A stretch of 6,055 nucleotides of DNA from Thiothrix sp. (lineage in GTDB: Bacteria; Pseudomonadota; Gammaproteobacteria; Thiotrichales; Thiotrichaceae), in NCBI GenBank assembly GCA_011375245.1, contig DRMA01000010.1, positions 1-6,055 of the forward strand. Reading direction: 5' to 3'. Of the stretch, positions 1 through 5,272 are shown piece after piece. The position numbers were made by a program, and so were the translations under genes. Below the pieces are notes generated by a model, which worked only from the letters and a program-made list of their open reading frames with translations, was not told the DNA's origin and did not search any database. Within the stretch, counting starts at the first letter, position 1. Every line of letters starts with the position of its first letter.

Positions 1-111
1 ATGACTGAAACAACGTAGCCAATAAAGGCTGAGGCTAATCACCTATTCTGTCCGAAGACGTATCTCGAATCTCGCGACTCAAGCCCGCTCCTTTAGGGGC
101 GGGTAGTTGAC
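1..111 (+). mobile_element. Right end of an IS200/IS605-type insertion sequence (partial)
   Basis: The stretch ends in an 8-bp GC-rich hairpin (84-103, loop TTTA) followed by TAGTTGAC, the usual look of the right end of IS200/IS605-family elements that carry tnpB. The only frame open at the left edge reads Met-Thr-Glu-Thr-Thr and stops at TAG 16-18, so it could be the last codons of tnpB. The roughly 90 bases between that stop and the hairpin would then be the non-coding right-end segment. The predicted element boundary is at about 111. The body of the element lies outside the window, so the transposase or nuclease gene cannot be confirmed. Recognition rests on recalled family patterns, not on an alignment. 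Confidence 0.6.
1..111 (+). ncRNA. Possible 3' part of a TnpB guide RNA (omega RNA / reRNA)
   Basis: In IS200/IS605 elements the TnpB guide RNA is made from the 3' end of tnpB and the right end of the element, and its scaffold stops exactly at the element boundary. The bases just outside act as the guide. Here the scaffold would end with the 84-103 hairpin and TAGTTGAC, and the guide would begin at 112 (AAAGAATGACTGAGGA). A small GTC-CGAA-GAC hairpin at 50-59 could be another scaffold element. The 5' part is outside the window. This follows from the family assignment and is not shown independently. Confidence 0.35.
84..103 (+). repeat. Hairpin at the insertion-sequence right end
   Basis: CCCGCTCC (84-91) pairs with GGGGCGGG (96-103) around a TTTA loop, giving eight pairs of which one is G-T. 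No T-run follows on the plus strand, so it does not look like an intrinsic terminator. In IS200/IS605 elements such subterminal hairpins are the structures that the TnpA transposase recognises in single-stranded DNA. Confidence 0.75.
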
Positions 112-193
112 AAAGAATGACTGAGGAAAAACAACACAATAGCATAATACATAAGCAACCCTGCACTAAAAGTACATCCTCCAGCCCCCCTTC

Positions 194-222
194 TTGCCAT
201 TAAATCATGCTCTTGTTATGAT
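194..222 (+). promoter_or_regulatory. Predicted sigma70 promoter with extended -10 for the kinase gene
   Basis: TTGCCA at 194-199 (5 of 6 to the -35 consensus) and TATGAT at 217-222 (5 of 6 to the -10 consensus) are 17 bp apart. TG at 214-215 followed by one base gives an extended -10. Transcription should start at about 229, leaving a leader of about 138 nt before the ATG at 367. It lies outside the predicted insertion-sequence end, so it appears to be native to the locus. Confidence 0.65.
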
Positions 223-235
223 TCTTGTGCTTAAT

Positions 236-252
236 ATCGCTCTACGAGCGAT
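236..252 (+). promoter_or_regulatory. Hairpin near the 5' end of the kinase leader
   Basis: ATCGCTC (236-242) and GAGCGAT (246-252) form a perfect 7-bp stem with the 3-nt loop TAC. It starts about seven bases after the predicted transcription start, where it could stabilise the 5' end of the mRNA; as DNA it could also be a short operator. There is no T-run after it. Confidence 0.4.
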
Positions 253-290
253 GCACTATCTATCCCTCCCCCTAAAGAGGAAGGACTTCC

Positions 291-416
291 GTGCAAATTT
301 CGTTAAAGCCTCAACAGAACTCTGGGCAATCATCTCTCAAAACGATACCATTAAGACCACACAATTATGAGTCAAAAACCAATTTACACGATGCGCTCTG
401 GCCAAATAGAGGCTGA
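291..416 (+). CDS. Short GTG-started leader reading frame overlapping the kinase start
   Basis: A 41-codon frame starts at GTG 291 and ends at TGA 414-416, 47 bases beyond the ATG of the kinase gene at 367 and in a different frame. It has the better ribosome binding site of the two: AGAGGAAGG at 276-284, with core GAGGA 9 nt from the GTG. The kinase ATG has no clear site. The peptide begins MQISLKPQQNSG and resembles no family I recognise. It may be a leader peptide whose translation opens the kinase start. It may instead be the true N-terminus of the kinase, separated by one extra base, since removing one A from the run at 374-378 joins the two frames. It could also be chance, as the frame is short. 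Confidence 0.3.
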   Translation: MQISLKPQQNSGQSSLKTIPLRPHNYESKTNLHDALWPNRG

Positions 417-2574
417 ACAGGCAAGCGCATCTTACTTAAATACTCTCTATCCAAACGCTTTATTAGAACCCCATCGAGGCCTCAATATACGCGAGTTTTG
501 GCATGTTATTGTACGTAATCGAAAAATACTTGGGTTGATCACCCTACTTGCACTGTTTACTGCACTCATTATCTCACTACTAATGAAGCCTGTTTATAGG
601 GCAAGTACAACCATACAAATAGAAAGACCCTCTACTGCTGTCGTTGATGTTGTACTTGATCCCAACACCCGACGTAATGAAAAAGACTTCTGGCAAACAC
701 AAATACAACTCCTACAAAGCCGAACACTGGCAAGCAATGTTATTACCAAATTAGGTATAAAAGCACTCTTTACTTCCCCGCCTAAATTTCTTGCCTCATT
801 ACGTTCAGATCCTCCAACAGCTGAAACAACCTTTCTTAAAGGATTAAGTATAGAACCACTAAACAATTCACAACTCATTATGATTCATTATGAATCAAAT
901 GATAAAGAACTTGCAGCACGTATTGTTAACAGCATCGCAGAAACCTATATTCAAAGTAGTTTAGAACGACAACTTAATACGGCTACATCAACCCAAACTT
1001 TCTTGGAAAAACAAAAGGATCTCATAAAACAACGCCTAACTGAATCAGAAATCGCACTAGACAAATATGCCCATGAACATAAAATTATCGAACTTGATGA
1101 TAGCTTCACCACAGAAACACACCATCTAGAAAAAATGGCCTATGCCGTTGCTGAAGCAGAAAAAATCAGTGTTGATTTTGAAATGCAACTCAAGCAACTC
1201 GCCTCGTCAAACAATCTTGAACTCCCTCAAGTAAAAACGCTAGTTCAAAAATTAAAACAGCTTGAAACTCGTTACCAACAAAAGAAGGAACGTTATGGGA
1301 TTGATAGCAAATCAGCAAAAAAAATCAACGTAAAAATTGAACGCATACGGGGAGAAATCAGTATAAAGCTCGAAGCCCATCAGGCTATCATTCAAAGGCG
1401 TTATGACAAGGCTAAACAACATGAAAATAACTTACGTGAACGCTTAACAAGATTACAAAACCGCTCCATTGATCAGCAAAGTAAAACACATACTTATCAA
1501 GTGCTAAAAAAAGAAGTCATATCCAATCAAATGAGCTATCAAAACTTATTAGACCGCATTAAAGATGTTAGTATTGTGGGTGGTCTTGACACTAATAACA
1601 TTAGTATTGTTGATAGCGCAGTGATACCCCATAAAAAGTTTAAACCAAATTTAAAAACTAATTTAATGCTTGGTACGCTAATGGGATTGTTATTTGGACT
1701 TGCCTTTATATTCCTTCGCGAATTTATGGATGACAGCATAAAAAGCACTGAAGAACTAGAAAAACTCACTCAGTTACCCATGCTTGGTGTAATACCTGTA
1801 TTAAAAGATCGTGATAATAGTGTTCTTGCCCAACAACTGATTACAGAGCCTAACTCACATATTTCCGAAGCCATTCGCTCACTGCGCACTTCTTTAAGCT
1901 TTTCAACCGCCGAAGGCGCACCAGAAATACTTTGTTTAACGAGTTCAGTAGCAGGAGAAGGAAAAACAAGCATCGCAATCAACCTTGCCATTAGTTATGC
2001 ACTAGCAGGAGAAAACGTATTACTTATTGATGCTGATTTAAGAAACCCTACGGTTGATCGTTTGTTAAAACTCGACAATCGTGTTGGTCTAAGCAATCTT
2101 CTCTTAGGACAAAATAACCTACAAGACGTTATCCTTAATACCAGTGTAACCAATCTCCATGTATTAAATGCAGGCCCCTTACCAGTTGATCCCGTTGAAT
2201 TACTTTCGAATAGTATGATGAAGCAACTCCTCAAAAAATGCGCTGATCACTATGACCGAGTATTGATTGATAGTCCTCCCGTATTGGGGCTTGCTGATGC
2301 ACTGATATTATCTAACCTTGCTGATGCAACCCTGTTAGTTATCCATGCAGAAGCAACAGGTAAAGAAGCCATTAGCACAAGCCTCAAACGTTTAAGACAA
2401 ACTCATGGTTATGTTTTAGGCACACTCATGAATCAAGTGTCTGAAATGGGTGCTAGTTACGCCTATCGACATTATGGGACAAAGAAAAATCCCACGCCCT
2501 CTCTCCATAACGGTCAGCAAAAAACACCGCACGCAGAACCAGAAAGCAATATATTTAAAGGCAGAATGCCCTAA
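367..2574 (+). CDS. Wzc/GumC/ExoP-type chain-length determinant and BY-kinase (tyrosine autokinase)
   Basis: Inner-membrane protein of 735 residues that in this family controls polymer length and export of capsule or exopolysaccharide by cycles of tyrosine autophosphorylation. An N-terminal cytoplasmic stretch is followed by helix 1 (about 54-73), a Wzz-type periplasmic part with long coiled-coil stretches (about 200-400), a proline-containing segment (P421, P427) and helix 2 (about 433-450). The cytoplasmic kinase has the E501/R504/R507 oligomerisation motif, Walker A with K533 and T534 (GEGKTS), Walker A' VLLIDADLR (551-559) and Walker B LIDSPP (633-638). Tyrosines Y698, Y700 and Y703 form a short C-terminal cluster, followed by an unusual 32-residue tail without tyrosine. 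The first in-frame ATG after an in-frame TAA at 352 sets the start, but it lacks a good ribosome binding site. No Wza-type porin, polymerase or glycosyltransferase gene is in view. Fold and function class are certain; the polysaccharide is unknown. Confidence 0.95.
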   Translation: MSQKPIYTMRSGQIEAEQASASYLNTLYPNALLEPHRGLNIREFWHVIVRNRKILGLITLLALFTALIISLLMKPVYRASTTIQIERPSTAVVDVVLDPNTRRNEKDFWQTQIQLLQSRTLASNVITKLGIKALFTSPPKFLASLRSDPPTAETTFLKGLSIEPLNNSQLIMIHYESNDKELAARIVNSIAETYIQSSLERQLNTATSTQTFLEKQKDLIKQRLTESEIALDKYAHEHKIIELDDSFTTETHHLEKMAYAVAEAEKISVDFEMQLKQLASSNNLELPQVKTLVQKLKQLETRYQQKKERYGIDSKSAKKINVKIERIRGEISIKLEAHQAIIQRRYDKAKQHENNLRERLTRLQNRSIDQQSKTHTYQVLKKEVISNQMSYQNLLDRIKDVSIVGGLDTNNISIVDSAVIPHKKFKPNLKTNLMLGTLMGLLFGLAFIFLREFMDDSIKSTEELEKLTQLPMLGVIPVLKDRDNSVLAQQLITEPNSHISEAIRSLRTSLSFSTAEGAPEILCLTSSVAGEGKTSIAINLAISYALAGENVLLIDADLRNPTVDRLLKLDNRVGLSNLLLGQNNLQDVILNTSVTNLHVLNAGPLPVDPVELLSNSMMKQLLKKCADHYDRVLIDSPPVLGLADALILSNLADATLLVIHAEATGKEAISTSLKRLRQTHGYVLGTLMNQVSEMGASYAYRHYGTKKNPTPSLHNGQQKTPHAEPESNIFKGRMP

Positions 2575-2597
2575 TCCCATAAGCCTAAAATCAGGTG

Positions 2598-2636
2598 ACA
2601 CAAACACAACAACTTAACACGTTGTTATGTTTGTGT
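2598..2636. terminator. Bidirectional hairpin between convergent genes
   Basis: Bases 2598-2613 pair with 2621-2636 over 16 positions with one C-A mismatch (2607/2627), leaving the 7-nt loop TTAACAC. It lies between the stop of the kinase gene and the stop of the convergent transporter gene, where a shared terminator is expected. The stem is AT-rich and neither side has a clean T-run (TGTTACC on plus, CACCTGATTTTAGG on minus), so it may work weakly, or mainly protect mRNA 3' ends. Confidence 0.5.
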
Positions 2637-2638
2637 TG

Positions 2639-3529
2639 TTACCCCGCCTTATGACTCCCCACTGCATCCCATTCAAAACTTAACAAACCCAACAAAATTA
2701 ATCCTGTCCCCAGAAAAACAGAGGTCGTCAGTACTTCATTATTCAAAAAATGTCCCAACACTAACGCTGTTACAGGTGTAACCAATGTAATTAATGCCAC
2801 ACGCGATGCTTCAACTTGTGTCAGCAAATAGTAATACAACGAAAAACCAACAACAGACCCCATCACCGCCAAATAAAAAATAGAAGCCAAAGCACGTTGT
2901 GGAATAATCACTGGCCAGACACCATCAACCAACCACCACGTCAACCAAAATAGTGGTACAGCAACCACTAAGCCTCCTACCGTCATCGCAAGACCTTGTA
3001 TACCCGCATCAATTTTCTTAATCCATACTGCTGTACTCGTTTGCCCAACGACAGCTATCAATACCAAACTAACTCCCATACCTGCAAATTCACCAAGCTT
3101 CACACCATAAAGAAAAATAACCGCTAAACCAGTAATACCTAATACCAGCCCAATAAAACGATGTAGTACAAAAATATTCTCACCAATAAAGAATGTAGCC
3201 CATACTCCCGTAAAGATAGGCGATAACCCCCAAAGCACTGAGATCCATCCTGATGGGATATATAAAGCAGCCCAGTAAGTACCCATCATTGCAATAAAAA
3301 TACCGATTCCAGAAACCAGATGCGTCCATAATGCCTTACGATGTAATGGGAATGGTTGACGTAAAAGCCACATAACAAGTGCAGCAAGACATACACCAAT
3401 TAACATACGACTACTCACACCAAATAAAAACCCCACTCCTTCAGTACTCCATTGAATCCCTAAAGGGGTGGTAGACCAAATCATAATAACGCAAACAAAA
3501 GCCAGTGGAACTGGCAGTGAAACAGGCAC
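2639..3529 (-). CDS. EamA-domain (DMT superfamily) inner-membrane transporter
   Basis: A very hydrophobic 296-residue protein with about ten predicted membrane helices in two EamA repeats (about 8-140 and 150-284), the standard size and layout of the 10-TMS drug/metabolite exporter family. Family-like stretches include WSTTPLGIQW near the N-terminus, YIPSGWISVLWGLSPIFTG (90-108) at the end of helices 3-4, GENIFVLHRFIGLVLG in the first repeat, and EASRVALITLVTPVTALVLG (240-259) in the second. Members export amino acids, metabolites or drugs; the substrate cannot be read from sequence. The start is GTG, supported by AAGGAG at 3538-3543 with an 8-nt gap. It runs convergent to the kinase gene and divergent from rph, so it is probably transcribed alone. 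Its apparent 5' leader contains an intrinsic terminator (3593-3626). Confidence 0.9.
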   Translation of the reverse strand: MPVSLPVPLAFVCVIMIWSTTPLGIQWSTEGVGFLFGVSSRMLIGVCLAALVMWLLRQPFPLHRKALWTHLVSGIGIFIAMMGTYWAALYIPSGWISVLWGLSPIFTGVWATFFIGENIFVLHRFIGLVLGITGLAVIFLYGVKLGEFAGMGVSLVLIAVVGQTSTAVWIKKIDAGIQGLAMTVGGLVVAVPLFWLTWWLVDGVWPVIIPQRALASIFYLAVMGSVVGFSLYYYLLTQVEASRVALITLVTPVTALVLGHFLNNEVLTTSVFLGTGLILLGLLSFEWDAVGSHKAG

Positions 3530-3537
3530 AACTATAA

Positions 3538-3543
3538 CTCCTT
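3538..3543 (-). promoter_or_regulatory. Ribosome binding site fixing the GTG start of the transporter
   Basis: On the minus strand AAGGAG is followed by the 8-nt gap TTATAGTT and then GTG at 3529. This is a strong site at ideal distance and is why the GTG start is accepted. Confidence 0.8.
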
Positions 3544-3550
3544 TTTAAAT

Positions 3551-3582
3551 GCATCCAACATAGCGATGCGCTATGTGAATGC
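3551..3582. repeat. Imperfect inverted repeat just upstream of the transporter ribosome binding site
   Basis: ACATAGCG (3558-3565) and CGCTATGT (3569-3576) form a perfect 8-bp stem around ATG. Outside a small internal bulge, GCAT (3551-3554) pairs with ATGC (3579-3582). On the transporter mRNA the hairpin ends about 8 nt before AAGGAG. It could be an operator for a dimeric regulator, or an RNA structure affecting translation start. No family assignment is possible. Confidence 0.5.
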
Positions 3583-3592
3583 GACCAAACGA

Positions 3593-3626
3593 AAAAAGCC
3601 TCAGGGTGTTAAACCTGAGGCTTTTT
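3593..3626 (-). terminator. Intrinsic terminator in the transporter leader
   Basis: A perfect 13-bp inverted repeat (3593-3605 with 3614-3626) has the GC-rich core GCCTCAGG and an 8-nt loop. Read leftward it is followed by an uninterrupted T-run (TTTTTT counting the stem end), so it is a textbook terminator on the minus strand; on the plus strand the tail is TTTTTG, also usable. Its place is odd: the flanking genes diverge from here, so it ends neither of them. It either ends a short transcript starting upstream on the minus strand or acts as an attenuator about 60 nt before the transporter start. Confidence 0.8.
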
Positions 3627-3659
3627 GAAAAATTCCAAATGATAATGAATAGCGTTGTA

Positions 3660-3689
3660 TTTATCACATAATTTCAAGCACACAGGCAA
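3660..3689 (-). promoter_or_regulatory. Weak promoter candidate for the transporter leader
   Basis: On the minus strand TTGCCT (3689-3684) and GATAAA (3665-3660) match the -35 and -10 consensus at 4 of 6 positions each with an 18-bp spacer. If used, transcription would start near 3653 and pass through the 3593-3626 terminator before reaching the transporter. I saw no stronger minus-strand promoter in the intergenic region. Confidence 0.25.
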
Positions 3690-3753
3690 AACGATAGCGC
3701 ATCATTCGGCGCTGCCATTTTGCAAAAATAAGATGTATGAGTGTAATAAACAT
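3664..3753 (-). CDS. Possible 29-codon small reading frame upstream of the leader terminator
   Basis: An ATG at 3753 (minus strand) opens 29 codons ending at TGA 3666-3664, 38 nt before the terminator stem. The N-terminal half is hydrophobic (MFITLIHLIFAKW) and the middle is basic (QRRMMRYR), so the product could be a tiny membrane-associated peptide or a leader peptide. There is no run of a single amino acid, as classical attenuation would need, and no good Shine-Dalgarno before either the first ATG or the internal ATG-ATG at 3705. I do not recognise it. It may be chance. Confidence 0.2.
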   Translation of the reverse strand: MFITLIHLIFAKWQRRMMRYRFACVLEIM

Positions 3754-3849
3754 GGCACAGGATTCTGAACCTAAAGATAAGCTTATGCAAGCAATAATTT
3801 CACGTCTCAGATAAGCAAAACACAGAACAAGCCTTACCGCAGTTAATCA

Positions 3850-3878
3850 TTACAAATTACGAAAAGCTTGCGTATAAT
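3850..3878 (+). promoter_or_regulatory. Predicted sigma70 promoter for rph-rdgB-plsC
   Basis: A perfect -10 TATAAT (3873-3878) is preceded, 17 bp away, by the weak -35 TTACAA (3850-3855). Directly after the -10 comes the GC-rich stretch CGCCCC, the kind of discriminator found at growth-rate- or stringently controlled promoters. Transcription should start near 3885, giving a leader of about 45 nt. Confidence 0.65.
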
Positions 3879-3918
3879 CGCCCCTCACTTATTTCAATCT
3901 TCATATTCAATTAATAAA

Positions 3919-3923
3919 AAGGA
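3919..3923 (+). promoter_or_regulatory. Ribosome binding site that fixes the rph start
   Basis: AAGGA lies 7 nt before ATG 3931. It decides against the in-frame TTG at 3868, which sits at the promoter -10 and would add 21 residues absent from the family. Confidence 0.8.
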
Positions 3924-3930
3924 ATGTTAT

Positions 3931-4647
3931 ATGAGACCTAGCGGCAGAGCACTTGATCAACTACGACCCGTTACCTTTACACGTCATTATACCAAACATG
4001 CAGAAGGCTCCGTATTAGTTGAGTTTGGTGATACCAAAGTGCTTTGTACAGCCAGTATCAGTGATAAAGTTCCTCCCTTTTTACGCAAAACAAACTCAGG
4101 TTGGGTAACCGCCGAATACGGCATGCTCCCCCGTTCTACAGGTTCTCGTATGGGGCGCGAGGCTGCTCGTGGTAAACAAAGTGGTCGCACCATAGAAATC
4201 CAACGTCTTATAGGACGTTCCTTACGTGCCTGTATTGATATGAAAAAACTAGGTGAACGTCAAATCACGATTGACTGTGATGTTATTCAAGCTGATGGTG
4301 GTACGCGTACTGCTTCTATCAGTGGTGGCTATGTTGCTCTACATGATGCAATCACGACATTACTCAAAGAAGAAAAAATAAAATCCAACCCACTATATGC
4401 ACAAATTGCTTCTGTATCCGTTGGCATCTATGAAGGTAATGCGGTACTTGATCTTGATTACCCTGAAGATTCCAATGCTGAAACAGATATGAATATCATT
4501 ATGAATGAAGCTGGGCAATTTATTGAAGTACAAGGCACAGCAGAAGGCCAAGCCTTTAATCGTGAAGAAATGAATCAAATGCTACAACTTGCTGACAAAG
4601 GTATTAAAGAAATTATTGCATTACAAAATAAGGTCTTACATACATGA
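3931..4647 (+). CDS. rph: Ribonuclease PH
   Basis: A 238-residue protein, the same length as the E. coli enzyme. RNase PH is a phosphorolytic 3'-5' exoribonuclease that trims the 3' trailer of tRNA precursors, releasing nucleoside diphosphates, and works as a ring hexamer in the cytoplasm. The N-terminus MRPSGRALDQLRPV is typical, as are R86 and the GGTRT segment with T125/R126 (phosphate binding) and the DSNAETDMN stretch with D180 and D186 (catalytic acidic residues, spaced as in known enzymes). All key residues are present, so it should be active. It is first in a probable rph-rdgB-plsC operon and overlaps rdgB by ATGA. Confidence 0.97.
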   Translation: MRPSGRALDQLRPVTFTRHYTKHAEGSVLVEFGDTKVLCTASISDKVPPFLRKTNSGWVTAEYGMLPRSTGSRMGREAARGKQSGRTIEIQRLIGRSLRACIDMKKLGERQITIDCDVIQADGGTRTASISGGYVALHDAITTLLKEEKIKSNPLYAQIASVSVGIYEGNAVLDLDYPEDSNAETDMNIIMNEAGQFIEVQGTAEGQAFNREEMNQMLQLADKGIKEIIALQNKVLHT

Positions 4648-5252
4648 ATACACCTACTACAGTTATCCTTGCCAGCAGCAATTCTGGCAAACTAAACGAA
4701 TTTAATCGCCTATTAAAAAATGCTTATATCAACGTTGTACAACAATCTGATTATAATGTACCTGATGCCATTGAAGATGGTCTAACCTTTGTTGAAAATG
4801 CAATTATTAAAGCGCGAAATGCCGCTCAACATACAGGCTTGCCTGCCTTTGCTGATGATTCAGGCATTGAAGTTGATGCATTAAATGGACAGCCTGGCAT
4901 CTATTCAGCACGCTATGCAGGTGAGCATGGTAATGATCAAGCGAATAACGATAAATTACTTGCTGAAATGAAAGACATACCTGAAGCCAAAAGAACAGCT
5001 CGTTTTCGCTGCTGTATCGTTTATATGCGTCATGCAGAAGATCCCTCTCCCATTATTGCGGATGCCAGCTGGGAGGGTCAGCTATTATTTGAAGCGTCAG
5101 GTAAAAATGGTTTTGGTTATGATCCCTTGTTTTATGTACCCACCCACGCCTGTAGTTCAGCCGAACTTGATCCTGACACCAAAAATGCAATCAGCCATCG
5201 AGGTTTAGCGCTGCAAGAAATGTTGCATAAATTAATCAGCTCAAATTCATAG
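4644..5252 (+). CDS. rdgB: RdgB/HAM1-type dITP/XTP pyrophosphatase
   Basis: A 202-residue cytoplasmic enzyme that hydrolyses non-canonical purine nucleoside triphosphates (dITP, ITP, XTP) to the monophosphate and pyrophosphate, keeping deaminated bases out of DNA and RNA. Family motifs in order: the substrate loop ASSNSGKLNEF (10-20), ADDSGIEVDAL (70-80) with the metal and catalytic acidic residues D71 and D72, GQPGIYSARYAG (82-93), GFGYDPLF (156-163), and SHRGLAL (184-190) with the base-recognising SHR. The length is normal. The start ATG shares ATGA with the rph stop, and AAGG (4630-4633) is 10 nt upstream, so translation is probably coupled to rph. The rph-rdgB pairing is common in proteobacteria. 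Confidence 0.96.
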   Translation: MNTPTTVILASSNSGKLNEFNRLLKNAYINVVQQSDYNVPDAIEDGLTFVENAIIKARNAAQHTGLPAFADDSGIEVDALNGQPGIYSARYAGEHGNDQANNDKLLAEMKDIPEAKRTARFRCCIVYMRHAEDPSPIIADASWEGQLLFEASGKNGFGYDPLFYVPTHACSSAELDPDTKNAISHRGLALQEMLHKLISSNS

Positions 5253-5272
5253 CAAAAAAAATAGTAGAAAAA

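Larger units (their letters stand above)
3530..3930. other. Divergent intergenic region between transporter and rph
   Basis: About 400 bases lie between the divergent starts of the transporter and rph. From left to right they hold the transporter ribosome binding site, an imperfect inverted repeat (3551-3582), an intrinsic terminator with its better T-run on the minus strand (3593-3626), a weak minus-strand promoter candidate and a 29-codon minus-strand frame. A small hairpin (3696-3713, AGCGC/GCGCT) and the palindrome ATAAGCTTAT (3777-3786) follow, then the rph promoter. No tRNA or known riboswitch was recognised. The terminator means that something is transcribed leftward across 3626. Confidence 0.7.

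Noticed and set aside
96..111. GGGCGGGTAGTTGAC resembles the ops element (GGCGGTAGCGTG) that recruits RfaH upstream of polysaccharide genes.
   Set aside because: It needs an inserted base and lacks the GCGTG end; it is better explained as part of the insertion-sequence right end and lies upstream of the predicted kinase promoter.
84..111. GC-rich hairpin as an intrinsic terminator.
   Set aside because: No T-run follows the stem on either strand; the tail is TAGTTGAC.
279..290. Short inverted repeat GGAAG-GA-CTTCC as an operator.
   Set aside because: Only 5 bp per arm, and it coincides with the purine-rich ribosome binding site, which explains it.
594..2234. Minus-strand open frames inside the kinase gene.
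   Set aside because: Shadow frames of a well-supported coding sequence, with no family features of their own.
3752..3814. Plus-strand 20-codon frame beginning MAQDSEPKDKLM upstream of rph.
   Set aside because: Plausible composition, but no ribosome binding site and no plus-strand promoter before it, and it is very short.
3868..3930. N-terminal extension of rph from TTG 3868.
   Set aside because: It overlaps the -10 box, has no ribosome binding site, and would lengthen a protein that already matches the family at 238 residues from ATG 3931.
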